The position numbers and the translations under genes were made by a program. From Firmicutes bacterium OM04-13BH (GTDB lineage: Bacteria; Bacillota; Clostridia; Lachnospirales; Lachnospiraceae): a stretch of DNA of 64,000 bases. A model generated the notes under the pieces. That model was given only the letters and a program-made list of their open reading frames with translations. It was not told the origin of the DNA and did no database searches. Of the stretch, positions 28,349 through 35,541 are shown piece by piece; position 1 is the first letter of the stretch, and every line of letters starts with the position of its first letter. The DNA lies in NCBI GenBank assembly GCA_003481745.1, contig QULP01000008.1, positions 90,230 to 154,229 of the forward strand, given 5' to 3'.

Positions 28349-28558
28349 TTGAATTGCTTAGAAAGATTTTACAGAAAGGGGGTATGTGTTATTGATAATG
28401 CTGTAAAAACAATTCAAAAGAAAAATGGCAAGTGTGGCATTGGCAACAGAGGAAAGACAAAGATTGTAGTAAAAGAGCATTTTTCCGAAAAGGGCAAAAC
28501 AATGGAAGAACTTCTAACTGATGTCATGCTGGAAAAAGCAAAGCAGACAATCGCATAA
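28349..28558 (+). CDS. Small recombinase-upstream protein (TnpW-like?)
   Basis: An open frame encoding ...IQKKNGKCGIGNRGKTKIVV KEHFSEKGKTM..., ending LEKAKQTIA. Its C-terminal half resembles short TnpW-type proteins encoded upstream of TnpX. The start is uncertain: TTG 28349 has no ribosome binding site, whereas AAAGGGGG at 28374-28382 points to an ATT codon at 28391, giving 55 residues. ATT is rarely used as a start. Function unknown. Confidence 0.45.
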   Translation: MNCLERFYRKGVCVIDNAVKTIQKKNGKCGIGNRGKTKIVVKEHFSEKGKTMEELLTDVMLEKAKQTIA

Positions 28559-28583
28559 AATCGGTGCAGTTGTAAGAAATAGA

Positions 28584-28643
28584 TTGAATGACAAAAAGTA
28601 CCCGTGTTATACTTTACTTGCAAGCAGGTATTGTAAACACGGG
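28584..28643 (+). promoter_or_regulatory. Promoter and operator of the serine recombinase
   Basis: TTGAAT (28584-28589), 18 bp, TATACT (28608-28613). CCCGTGTT (28601-28608) and AACACGGG (28636-28643) form an 8-bp inverted repeat around the expected transcription start: either an operator or a 5' hairpin. Confidence 0.65.
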
Positions 28644-28669
28644 TTAGTTATAAAGGAGGATAACTGACA

Positions 28670-30283
28670 ATGAAACAACAGATTTACAATACTGCACTTT
28701 ATCTTAGGTTAAGCCGAGATGATGAATTACAGGGCGAAAGTTCCAGCATTACCACACAGAGAAGTATGTTGCGTTTATATGCAAAAGAACATCATTTGAA
28801 TGTCATTGATGAATATATTGATGACGGCTGGTCGGGAACAAATTTTGACAGACCGAGTTTTCAAAGAATGATTGAGGATATAGAGGCAGGAAAAATCAAC
28901 TGTGTTGTAACGAAAGACCTTTCCCGTCTTGGCAGAAATTATATTATGACAGGACAATATACAGAATTGTATTTCCCTAGTCATAATGTCCGCTACATAG
29001 CGATTGATGACGGTGTAGACAGCGAAAAAGGCGAAAGTGAGATTGCACCATTTAAGAACATCATCAATGAATGGGTGGCAAGAGATACAAGCCGTAAAGT
29101 CAAATCAGCATTTAAGACAAAGTTTGCGGAGGGGGCTCATTACGGTGCTTATGCTCCGTTAGGATATAAGAAACACCCTGACATCAAAGGAAAACTGTTG
29201 GTTGATGATGAAACAAAATGGATTATTGAAAAAATCTTTTCCCTAGCCTATCAAGGTTACGGAAGTGCAAAAATCACAAAGCAGTTAAGAGCAGAAAAAG
29301 TTCCGACAGCGTCATGGCTAAATTTTACAAGATACGGTACTTTTGCACATATCTTTGAGGGAAAACCCGAAAGTAAGCGTTATGAGTGGACGATTGCTCA
29401 TGTCAAGGCGATATTGAAAAGTGAGGTTTATATCGGAAACAGTGTTCACAATATGCAGTCTACGGTATCGTTCAAGAGCAAAAAGAAAGTGCGTAAGCCC
29501 GAAAGTGAATGGTTTCGAGTAGAAAACACTCACGAGCCGATTATTGACAAGGAAGTGTTCTATCGTGTGCAGGAGCAGATAAAATCAAGACGCAGACAGA
29601 CAAAGGAAAAGGCAACGCCGATTTTTGCAGGGCTTGTCAAGTGTGCGGATTGTGGTTGGTCTATGAGATTTGGAACGAATAAGACAAATAAAACGCCTTA
29701 CAGTTATTATGCTTGCAGTTACTACGGGCAGTTTGGCAAAGGTAATTGTTCTATGCACTACATTCGTTATGATGTGCTGTATCAAGCCGTATTGGAACGC
29801 TTGCAGTATTGGGCTAAGGCAGTACAGCAGGACGAAGAAAAGGTATTGAACAAGATACAGAAAGCTGGCAATGCAGAGAGAATACGGGAAAAGAAGAAAA
29901 AGGCAAGTACATTGAAGAAAGCCGAGAACAGACAAAATGAGATTGACCGTTTATTTGCGAAAATGTATGAAGATAGAGCCTGTGAGAAGATAACAGAGCG
30001 AAATTTTGTGATGTTGTCCAGCAAGTACCAAAAAGAACAGATAGAACTGGAACAGCAGATAACAAGCCTAAGAGAAGAACTAAGTAAAATGGAACAGGAT
30101 ATGATAGGTGCTGAAAAGTGGATTGAGTTAATCAAGGAATATTCCGTACCAAAGGAACTGACAGCACCATTATTAAATGCCATGATAGAAAAAATCCTCA
30201 TACATGAAGCAACAACGAATGAGGATAACGAAAGAATACAGGAAATTGAGATATATTACCGATTTATTGGAAGAGTTGAGTAA
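28670..30283 (+). CDS. Large serine recombinase (TnpX-like)
   Basis: A 537-residue large serine recombinase. The resolvase domain has the nucleophile S15 in ALYLRLSRDDE, with DGWSGTNFDRPSFQRMIEDI and TKDLSRLGRNYI. The recombinase domain follows (about 160-300), then a zinc ribbon (CADCGWSMRFG near residue 325, second Cys pair in YYACSYYGQF...GNCSMHY) and a coiled coil (about 375-490). It would excise and insert the nested transposon through 2-bp staggered cuts. AAGGAGGA precedes the ATG. It is encoded 27 bases from the right end. Confidence 0.95.
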   Translation: MKQQIYNTALYLRLSRDDELQGESSSITTQRSMLRLYAKEHHLNVIDEYIDDGWSGTNFDRPSFQRMIEDIEAGKINCVVTKDLSRLGRNYIMTGQYTELYFPSHNVRYIAIDDGVDSEKGESEIAPFKNIINEWVARDTSRKVKSAFKTKFAEGAHYGAYAPLGYKKHPDIKGKLLVDDETKWIIEKIFSLAYQGYGSAKITKQLRAEKVPTASWLNFTRYGTFAHIFEGKPESKRYEWTIAHVKAILKSEVYIGNSVHNMQSTVSFKSKKKVRKPESEWFRVENTHEPIIDKEVFYRVQEQIKSRRRQTKEKATPIFAGLVKCADCGWSMRFGTNKTNKTPYSYYACSYYGQFGKGNCSMHYIRYDVLYQAVLERLQYWAKAVQQDEEKVLNKIQKAGNAERIREKKKKASTLKKAENRQNEIDRLFAKMYEDRACEKITERNFVMLSSKYQKEQIELEQQITSLREELSKMEQDMIGAEKWIELIKEYSVPKELTAPLLNAMIEKILIHEATTNEDNERIQEIEIYYRFIGRVE

Positions 30284-30309
30284 TCAACAAGAGTAATATT
30301 TTTAACTAA

Positions 30310-31139
30310 GGGAAACCGGAATAAATATGCCAGATCTCAGTATACTTGTTCAACTTGCTGAATATTACGATGTTGAGATGAGAGAGCTCCTGGATGGAGA
30401 AAGGAGCCAGACTATGAATAAAGAGATGAAAGAAACACTGGACAAAGTTGTGGTGTATGAAGGATGGGTGAAACAAAAAGCATTAAAGGCTGGAAATCTT
30501 GCATTTGCATCAATGTTTGTGATTAGCGTGTTAGCGATTATTATTCAGATGTTATTAACTGTGGATATTCGCTTGGTTTTAGGAGAGACAGCAACTGCTT
30601 TGGTAGGAGGAATCCTGTACGCCTCTATTATGGTGTATAATGGAATATGGGATAAATGTTTGCCAAAAAGTGCTACTATATGGCGAGATTTTCTCACCAG
30701 TGTGATATGTACAGGAATTTTTACAGTCATCTATGGCATATGTTTATTTAGAATGGGAGCTACAGAAACACAGGTAACACAATTAGCATTGGGATTTCTG
30801 ATTGGTATTACTATTGTGGCATTTATTGTTCTTAGGCTCTTGGCATTTATTAATCGAAAAAGAAACCAGAATTCGTCAAATATTCAGGAGAAAAAGGAAA
30901 CTTCCATATCTAAGGCAGAATGGACAAAAATTTATAATGCACAGAATATAGTAGAGACAGAACAACTTGTAGAAATGTTAAAGCAAAATGGAATAGCAGC
31001 TTTTTCGCAGGAAGCAGGTGCGAATGTTGCAATGCATGGGGCACCAGGATTTGGAATATATGGTGTGGATATATTCGTGAAAACCGATGATGCAGAGAAG
31101 GCAGTACAGTTGATCAAGGAGATTAATAACCAAGAATGA
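30310..31139 (+). pseudogene. 3' part of the split HTH/DUF2007 membrane regulator
   Basis: Continuation of the gene begun at 22254: rest of the HTH (NMPDLSILVQLAEYYDVEMR), then four probable membrane segments (about 30480-30850) and a C-terminal DUF2007-like domain (VETEQLVEMLKQNGIAAFSQ, GIYGVDIFVKTDDAEKAVQL). An ATG at 30327 could in principle start a DNA-binding-defective membrane protein of 270 residues, but no ribosome binding site is seen. Confidence 0.85.
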
Positions 31140-31148
31140 AGAAATTTT

Positions 31149-31177
31149 TTGACATTTTCACACATGCGTGCTAATAT
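31149..31177 (+). promoter_or_regulatory. Promoter of the convergent RNA, element 2
   Basis: TTGACA (31149-31154), 17 bp, TAATAT (31172-31177), with the TGC extension, as in element 1. Confidence 0.8.
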
Positions 31178-31183
31178 GATTAT

Positions 31184-31276
31184 AGAAAAAGAGTGCTACC
31201 GATAGACGGTTAGTCCACATACTTAATTGATTAAAAATAACCGTTCAGTTTGCGAGGCTGGGGCGGTTATTTTTGT
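31184..31276 (+). ncRNA. Putative RNA antitoxin, element 2
   Basis: Predicted RNA of about 90 bases ending at the hairpin AACCG...GGCGGTT plus T-run (31240-31274). The 5' part (GAGTGCTACCGATAGACGG) is identical to the element 1 copy; the central part differs. It overlaps the 3' end of the convergent toxin gene. Confidence 0.6.
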
Positions 31277-31365
31277 GTCTTGTTATTATCTTTGCCGAAT
31301 GTGTATCCGGCACAAAAGCAGGTGATGCCGAAGCTCACGACTGCAATAAAGTCCACAATACTCAT
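31267..31365 (-). CDS. Small hydrophobic (holin-like) toxin, element 2
   Basis: A 32-residue homologue of 14856-14954: MSIVDFIAVVSFGITCFCAG then YTFGKDNNKTQK. AAGGAGGG precedes the start. Most base differences from the element 1 copy conserve the hydrophobic pattern, which supports real coding. Promoter on this strand: TTGCAG (31508-31503), 17 bp, TATAAT (31485-31480). Confidence 0.72.
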   Translation of the reverse strand: MSIVDFIAVVSFGITCFCAGYTFGKDNNKTQK

Positions 31366-31542
31366 TGGCTTAGCCCTCCTTTCCAGTGGATTCTCTTTCG
31401 AGTTTCTATGTAATCAGAGGGTCACAGTCCCTCTGCTGAAGGACTAACCGCCTACCGTTATGATAGCACCCATGTTTCGATTATAACAGTCAAGGTGGGA
31501 ATCTGCAACCGGAAAGTTGACAGCTCATGAAAATCTGGCTGT

Positions 31543-31560
31543 GATACCGTTTTGATACTA
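31543..31560 (+). repeat. Element 2 right arm-type repeat
   Basis: GATACCGTTTTGATACTA, matching 15520-15537 with two differences. It lies 102 bases before the att copy at 31662. Confidence 0.55.
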
Positions 31561-31661
31561 AAAAATGAAGAGAACAGAAATATAGCGTAGAAATCCTATA
31601 ACACAGGACAATAAAGACACGAAAATCACAGAAAATAATGAGATTTTAAGAACCTCACAAA

Positions 31662-31716
31662 CGTGAAGGTGGACGTATTGTAGGAGCAGGTCGTGTTGCT
31701 ATAATCATCGAGTAAT
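31662..31716 (+). repeat. attR: tuf 3'-end copy 3
   Basis: Fifty-five bases differing from the tuf end at four positions, encoding REGGRIVGAGRVAIIIE plus stop. It is the right boundary of the inserted DNA. The divergence suggests it entered with a different element, or is an old site. Confidence 0.88.
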
Positions 31717-31824
31717 TAGGCAGAGAACTTAACGAAAGCAAGTCATAAGACGCAGTTTGAGTTTAGTCGACTACTGAATATAGATCTGTTATCGCAAGAT
31801 AATGTTGTGCCCAAACGTAAGATA

Positions 31825-31854
31825 CTCCGGAACCATAAGGTTTCCGGGGTTTTT
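31825..31854 (+). terminator. tuf-type terminator, copy 3
   Basis: CTCCGGAACC, loop ATAA, GGTTTCCGGGG, TTTTT. It is preceded by CCAAACGTAAGATA and by the hairpin TTATC-GCAA-GATAA. This is probably the original chromosomal terminator of tuf. Confidence 0.88.
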
Positions 31855-31910
31855 CTGTTGGGTATTATTTTGAGGATTCGAGTTTTGATTATTGGAGGAA
31901 CAAAGAAGCT

Positions 31911-32765
31911 ATGAAAGAAAAATTAAATTACAAAAATTTCATAAAAGAAATCATCATTTTAACCTGGGCAGTTGCCATTATTGCAGCAGCGGTTTATTTC
32001 TTTTTAGTGCCAAGTCACACCTCAGTGAGTAGTATTTCCGGTCTTGGAATTGTAATATCAAACTTTGTGCCATTGCCGTTATCTGCCATTACAATGATTT
32101 TAAATGTAGTGCTCTTGATAATTGGCTTTTTCACTTGTGGTCGAGAATTTGGAGCAAAGACGGTTTATACCAGTGTTGTCTTACCGCTGTTTATTGGCTT
32201 GTTTGAAAAAATTGCGCCAAATTTCGGTTCGATGACCAATAGTCAGGAATTAGATGTCCTTTGTTATATTTTAGTGGTAAGCATAGGACTTAGCATTTTA
32301 TTTAATCGAAATGCCTCTTCCGGTGGACTTGATATTGTAGCAAAAATTATGAATAAGTATCTGAATATGGAACTTGGAAGGGCAATGTCTTTATCCGGAA
32401 TGTGCGTAGCACTTTCAGCTGCGTTAGTGTATGATAAAAAAACAGTAGTTTTAAGTATTCTGGGAACTTATTTTAATGGAATGGTGTTAGATCATTTTAT
32501 CTTTGATCATAATATCAAGCGTCGAGTTTGTGTGATTACAAACAAAGAAGAAGAGTTACGTAGATTTATTATTGAAGATTTGCATAGTGGAGCAACTATC
32601 TACGAGGCGACCGGTGCATATAAGATGCAAAAAAGAAATGAAATTATCACAATTGTAGATAAGACAGAATATCAAAAATTGATGAACTTTATTAATCGAG
32701 AAGATCCAAAAGCATTTGTGACGGTATATAATGTATCGAATATGAGATATCAGCCGAAAATGTAG
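31911..32765 (+). CDS. YitT-family membrane protein
   Basis: A 284-residue protein: five to six membrane segments in the first 200 residues (YitT_membrane type, including GLGIVISNF and NRNASSGGLDIVAKIMNKYL) and a C-terminal soluble DUF2179 domain (VCVITNKEEELRRFIIEDLH, GATIYEATGAYKM, FVTVYNVSNMRY). The family's transport role is not established. The ATG at 31911 follows GGAGG. It is the first chromosomal gene beyond the inserted elements and may have been next to tuf originally. Confidence 0.88.
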   Translation: MKEKLNYKNFIKEIIILTWAVAIIAAAVYFFLVPSHTSVSSISGLGIVISNFVPLPLSAITMILNVVLLIIGFFTCGREFGAKTVYTSVVLPLFIGLFEKIAPNFGSMTNSQELDVLCYILVVSIGLSILFNRNASSGGLDIVAKIMNKYLNMELGRAMSLSGMCVALSAALVYDKKTVVLSILGTYFNGMVLDHFIFDHNIKRRVCVITNKEEELRRFIIEDLHSGATIYEATGAYKMQKRNEIITIVDKTEYQKLMNFINREDPKAFVTVYNVSNMRYQPKM

Positions 32766-32881
32766 ATTATTAGTGTGTTGTAACTAAAAAAGGTTGATTG
32801 GGCAAAATACCTAGTTCAAAAAATAAAATACTGAAACTGAGTTTTCGTAAAAAAAGCCCTGACTTTTTCTAAAAGAAAATA

Positions 32882-33010
32882 TTGCAATCAGTTAAATAAG
32901 AAGTTATAATTTAAGTTAAGAAAAAACAACAAAATATTTTTAGGCGAAGAGTACAAGATGCGATTAAGAAAAACAGTTGAGGAAACTGTTTGTTAATCGC
33001 ATCTTTTTAT
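32882..33010 (+). ncRNA. Candidate short RNA A with terminator
   Basis: Promoter TTGCAA (32882-32887), 17 bp, TATAAT (32905-32910). An RNA starting near 32917 would run about 95 bases to a long stem (GATGCGATTAA...TTAATCGCATC, inner AAACAGTT-gagg-AAACTGTT) with T5. No ORF inside. It shares ACAACAAAATA and the outer stem with the candidate at 33593. It could also act as a leader attenuator for the NUDIX gene. Confidence 0.6.
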
Positions 33011-33036
33011 TTGTGCAAGATAAAAGGAGAACAAGT

Positions 33037-33495
33037 ATGGAATATTGGAAAATGTTAAGAGATAAAGTAGGGAACATGCCAATTATGTTAATGGCAGCAG
33101 GTGTAATTATACAGAATAAAGCAGGAGAAATTTTATTGCAAAAAAGATCAGATTCAAATAAATGGGGAATACCTGGGGGAATGTTAGATTACGGAGAGTC
33201 TGCTGAAGAGGCGGCAATCAGAGAAGTACATGAAGAAACAGGAGTAGATGTTGCTATTATAGATATGCTAGGAGTTTACAGCAAATATTTTCATAAATAC
33301 GAAAATGGTGATACTATTCAGATGTGTAGTATTTTTTTTAGAGGAAAGATGGTTGGCGGAGAAGTGAAAATAGATCAAGAAGAAACCGTAGAGGTGAAAT
33401 TTTTTGACGAAAGAAATCTGCCCGAAATTTTTCATCCACAACATGAGCAGGCAATTCAAGATTTTTTTGAAAAAACGATAGGAGTGTGGAGATAA
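33037..33495 (+). CDS. NUDIX hydrolase
   Basis: A 152-residue NUDIX protein. The Nudix box is complete: GGMLDYGESAEEAAIREVHE then ETGV (Gx5Ex7REUxEExGU pattern). N-terminal MLMAAGVIIQNKAGEILLQK forms the first strands. It hydrolyses nucleoside diphosphate derivatives; substrate not predictable. The start at 33037 follows AAAAGGAGA; an upstream in-frame ATG at 32977 lies inside a terminator stem and is rejected. Candidate short RNAs lie on both sides. Confidence 0.9.
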   Translation: MEYWKMLRDKVGNMPIMLMAAGVIIQNKAGEILLQKRSDSNKWGIPGGMLDYGESAEEAAIREVHEETGVDVAIIDMLGVYSKYFHKYENGDTIQMCSIFFRGKMVGGEVKIDQEETVEVKFFDERNLPEIFHPQHEQAIQDFFEKTIGVWR

Positions 33496-33592
33496 TCATT
33501 CAAATTTATCTAAAGCTATCTGTAATAAATGCTAAATGTAAAATTAGAAAAATGTGAAATGTTCACAAAAAAAATAAATAAATAAAGAATAA

Positions 33593-33743
33593 TTGACTAA
33601 TATGAAATAAAATGGTATTATCTGTACATAATCATAATAGAGTTGTAAAACTCTACAACAACAAAATAATAAATTGTATGGTGAATGGAATGCGATTAAA
33701 GAATTATAGTGAAAACTATAGTTTTTTAGTCGCATATTTTTTT
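33593..33743 (+). ncRNA. Candidate short RNA B
   Basis: Promoter TTGACT (33593-33598), 17 bp, TATTAT (33616-33621). Predicted transcript from about 33628 to a terminator stem, ATGCGATTAA (33690-33699) with TTAGTCGCAT (33726-33735), then T7. An internal hairpin (GTTGTA...TACAAC) and ACAACAAAATA precede it. No ORF. The inner stem (TATAGT-gaaa-ACTATA) differs from RNA A but still pairs, which suggests a conserved structure. Confidence 0.65.
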
Positions 33744-33903
33744 GCTTAAAAAAAGAAGTCTGGCCAACTTATTCCATGAACCCTGATTCTGAACATACTC
33801 CTGATGAATCAGAAGAACAGGAGCTTTTTATTATTAAAGAAGGCTTTTCTGGAATTACAACTAGCTGTGTAGACTTGTGGGGCTATCGTCCTAAATGAAC
33901 CTC
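33744..33903. other. Short gap with an untested 40-codon frame
   Basis: ATG near 33775 opens a 40-codon frame (MNPDSEHTPDESEEQELFII, ending VDLWGYRPK) without a clear ribosome binding site. It could be the tail of a lost gene. Nothing else is seen. Confidence 0.3.
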
Positions 33904-34130
33904 TTGACAAACAAATCTTTAAATGTGATAATAACGCCAGAGATAGTATTTGAACTCAAAACTATACTCTGGCTGAAATCACTGGAATCTTATATAGAAT
34001 TTATAATTTATGACGTAAATGTCAAAAGTATAAAAAGATAAGAGCCTGTATTGTGTATTTAAGGAAAACAGGACTCGGATATACAGGAAATCAATCAGAA
34101 GTGTTTGGGGTCGGAGTGCGTCCTTAAATG
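33904..34130 (+). promoter_or_regulatory. Promoter and structured leader of the pan operon (pan-motif-like RNA)
   Basis: Promoter TTGACA (33904-33909), 17 bp, GATAAT (33927-33932). Hairpin 33937-33972 (CCAGAG...CTCTGG) has an A bulge between two short helices; hairpin 34042-34076 (GAG-CCTGT...ACAGG-A-CTC) has a bulged A as well. Paired hairpins with bulged adenosines upstream of panD are reminiscent of the pan RNA motif known upstream of panB/C/D in Firmicutes. I compared by memory only. Confidence 0.5.
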
Positions 34131-34166
34131 CTTTTTTTATTTCCTTATGGGAAAGGATTATATAAG

Positions 34167-34562
34167 ATGACAATAGAAATGTTAAAAGGAAAAATCCACA
34201 GAGCAACCGTTGTTCAGGCGGAACTGGACTATGTAGGAAGTATTACTGTGGATGAAGAACTGCTTGAAGCTGCAAACATACTGGAATATGAAAAAGTCCA
34301 GATTGTAGATGTAAACAATGGCAGCAGATTCGAGACATACACCATAAGCGGGGAACGCGGGAGCGGTATGATCTGTCTGAATGGAGCAGCAGCAAGATGT
34401 GTAAGTACAGGTGATAAGATTATTATCATGGCATATGCACAGTATGAGCCGGAAGAGGCACGTACACATAAACCTGCAGTTGTATTTGTAAATGAAGAGA
34501 ATAAAATCAGTAGAGTAACCAATTATGAGAAACATGGCTTATTAAAAGACATGGAAGAGTAA
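34167..34562 (+). CDS. panD: Aspartate 1-decarboxylase
   Basis: A 131-residue PanD, which makes beta-alanine from L-aspartate for pantothenate synthesis. The self-cleavage site is G24-S25 ([13 protein letters not shown]); S25 becomes the pyruvoyl cofactor. Start at 34167 ([15 protein letters not shown]) with AAAGGA upstream; it places the Ser at canonical position 25 plus the usual N-terminal Met numbering. NGAAAR and [10 protein letters not shown] are conserved. Followed by panC. Confidence 0.95.
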   Translation: MTIEMLKGKIHRATVVQAELDYVGSITVDEELLEAANILEYEKVQIVDVNNGSRFETYTISGERGSGMICLNGAAARCVSTGDKIIIMAYAQYEPEEARTHKPAVVFVNEENKISRVTNYEKHGLLKDMEE

Positions 34563-34698
34563 GGCTGAGAAGTCAGCAGAAGCAATAGGATTAACAGTAT
34601 TGCAAGTAAGAGGAAAGTGAATTTCAGAAAAGAGGCTATCTCTGAGTTTATAAAATCAGGACATCAGTGAAATGTAACTGAAGAAAGAGGAGCAAACT

Positions 34699-35538
34699 AT
34701 GCAGGTAACAAAAACAGTAGAAGAAACAAGAAAACAAATTAAAGCATGGAAAAAAGAAGGAAAGACCGTGGGACTTGTTCCGACAATGGGATTTCTTCAT
34801 GAGGGACATGCAAGTCTGATTAAAAAATGCAGAGAAGAAAATGATATCGTAGTTGTATCAGATTTTGTAAATCCAACCCAGTTTGGACCGACAGAAGATT
34901 TAGAGGCATACCCAAGAGATTTTGAGCGTGACAGTAAACTTTGTGAAAGCCTTGGTGCAGATATGATTTTCTGTCCGGAACCATCGGAAATGTACCATGA
35001 CCCGCATGCTTTTGTAAGTATCGATACATTATCTGAAACCCTTTGTGGAAAAACCAGACCAATTCATTTTAAAGGTGTTTGTACGGTTGTGTCAAAATTA
35101 TTTCATATCGTAGCACCGGACAAGGCATATTTCGGACAGAAAGATGCACAGCAGCTGGCGATTATCCGCAAAATGGTAGCAGATTTAAATTTTGACATTG
35201 AAATTGTGGGCTGCCCGATTATCCGTGAAGAGGACGGACTTGCAAAATCTTCCAGAAATACTTATTTAAGTAAAGAGGAAAGAAAAGCAGCTCTTTGTTT
35301 GTCAAGAGCAGTAAAAGCAGGGCAGGAAATTATTCAGACAGGAATGATGGCAGAAGAACTTCTTGGAAAGATGCGTGCAGTAATCGAAGCAGAACCACTT
35401 GCAAAAATTGATTATGTTTCTGTTGTAGATGCACTGACAATGCAGCCGGTAGAAAAAATTGACAAAAATGTACTCGTAGCAATGGCAGTATATATTGGAA
35501 AAACCAGATTGATTGATAACTTCAGCTACGAGGTATAA
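34699..35538 (+). CDS. panC: Pantoate-beta-alanine ligase (pantothenate synthetase)
   Basis: A 279-residue PanC, condensing D-pantoate and beta-alanine with ATP. The HIGH-like motif is H34-E-G-H37 (VPTMGFLHEGHASLIKKC); DFVNPTQFGPTEDLEAYPRD, FGQKDAQQLAIIRKMV and SSRNTYLS (KMSKS-type loop region) are all present. GAGGAG precedes ATG 34699. The transporter gene begins 4 bases after its stop, so the two are coupled. Confidence 0.96.
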   Translation: MQVTKTVEETRKQIKAWKKEGKTVGLVPTMGFLHEGHASLIKKCREENDIVVVSDFVNPTQFGPTEDLEAYPRDFERDSKLCESLGADMIFCPEPSEMYHDPHAFVSIDTLSETLCGKTRPIHFKGVCTVVSKLFHIVAPDKAYFGQKDAQQLAIIRKMVADLNFDIEIVGCPIIREEDGLAKSSRNTYLSKEERKAALCLSRAVKAGQEIIQTGMMAEELLGKMRAVIEAEPLAKIDYVSVVDALTMQPVEKIDKNVLVAMAVYIGKTRLIDNFSYEV

Positions 35539-35541
35539 TGC

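Larger units (their letters stand above)
22373..30316 (+). mobile_element. Nested serine-recombinase transposon carrying dfrF
   Basis: About 7.9 kb inserted in an HTH gene of element 2, with GGGAAAC at both junctions (22366-22372 and 30310-30316). It contains dfrF, a DinB-like protein, a dihydrofolate-reductase-family protein, DUF3781 and GyrI-like proteins, a MobT-type relaxase, a repeat array, and a TnpX-like large serine recombinase at the right end. It looks mobilizable, not self-transmissible. Exact ends depend on where in GGGAAAC the strands were exchanged. Confidence 0.85.
15280..31716 (+). mobile_element. Integrative mobilizable element 2, carrying a nested transposon
   Basis: About 16.4 kb between the att copies at 15280 and 31662. 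After removal of the nested transposon (about 22373-30316) it would be about 8.5 kb with the same core gene order as element 1. Its own pair of arm-type repeats, GATACTGTTATGATACTA (15520) and GATACCGTTTTGATACTA (31543), lies near the two ends. Confidence 0.88.

Noticed and set aside
29782-30201. 139-residue Ser/Phe-rich minus-strand frame
   Set aside because: Shadow of the coiled-coil part of the serine recombinase.
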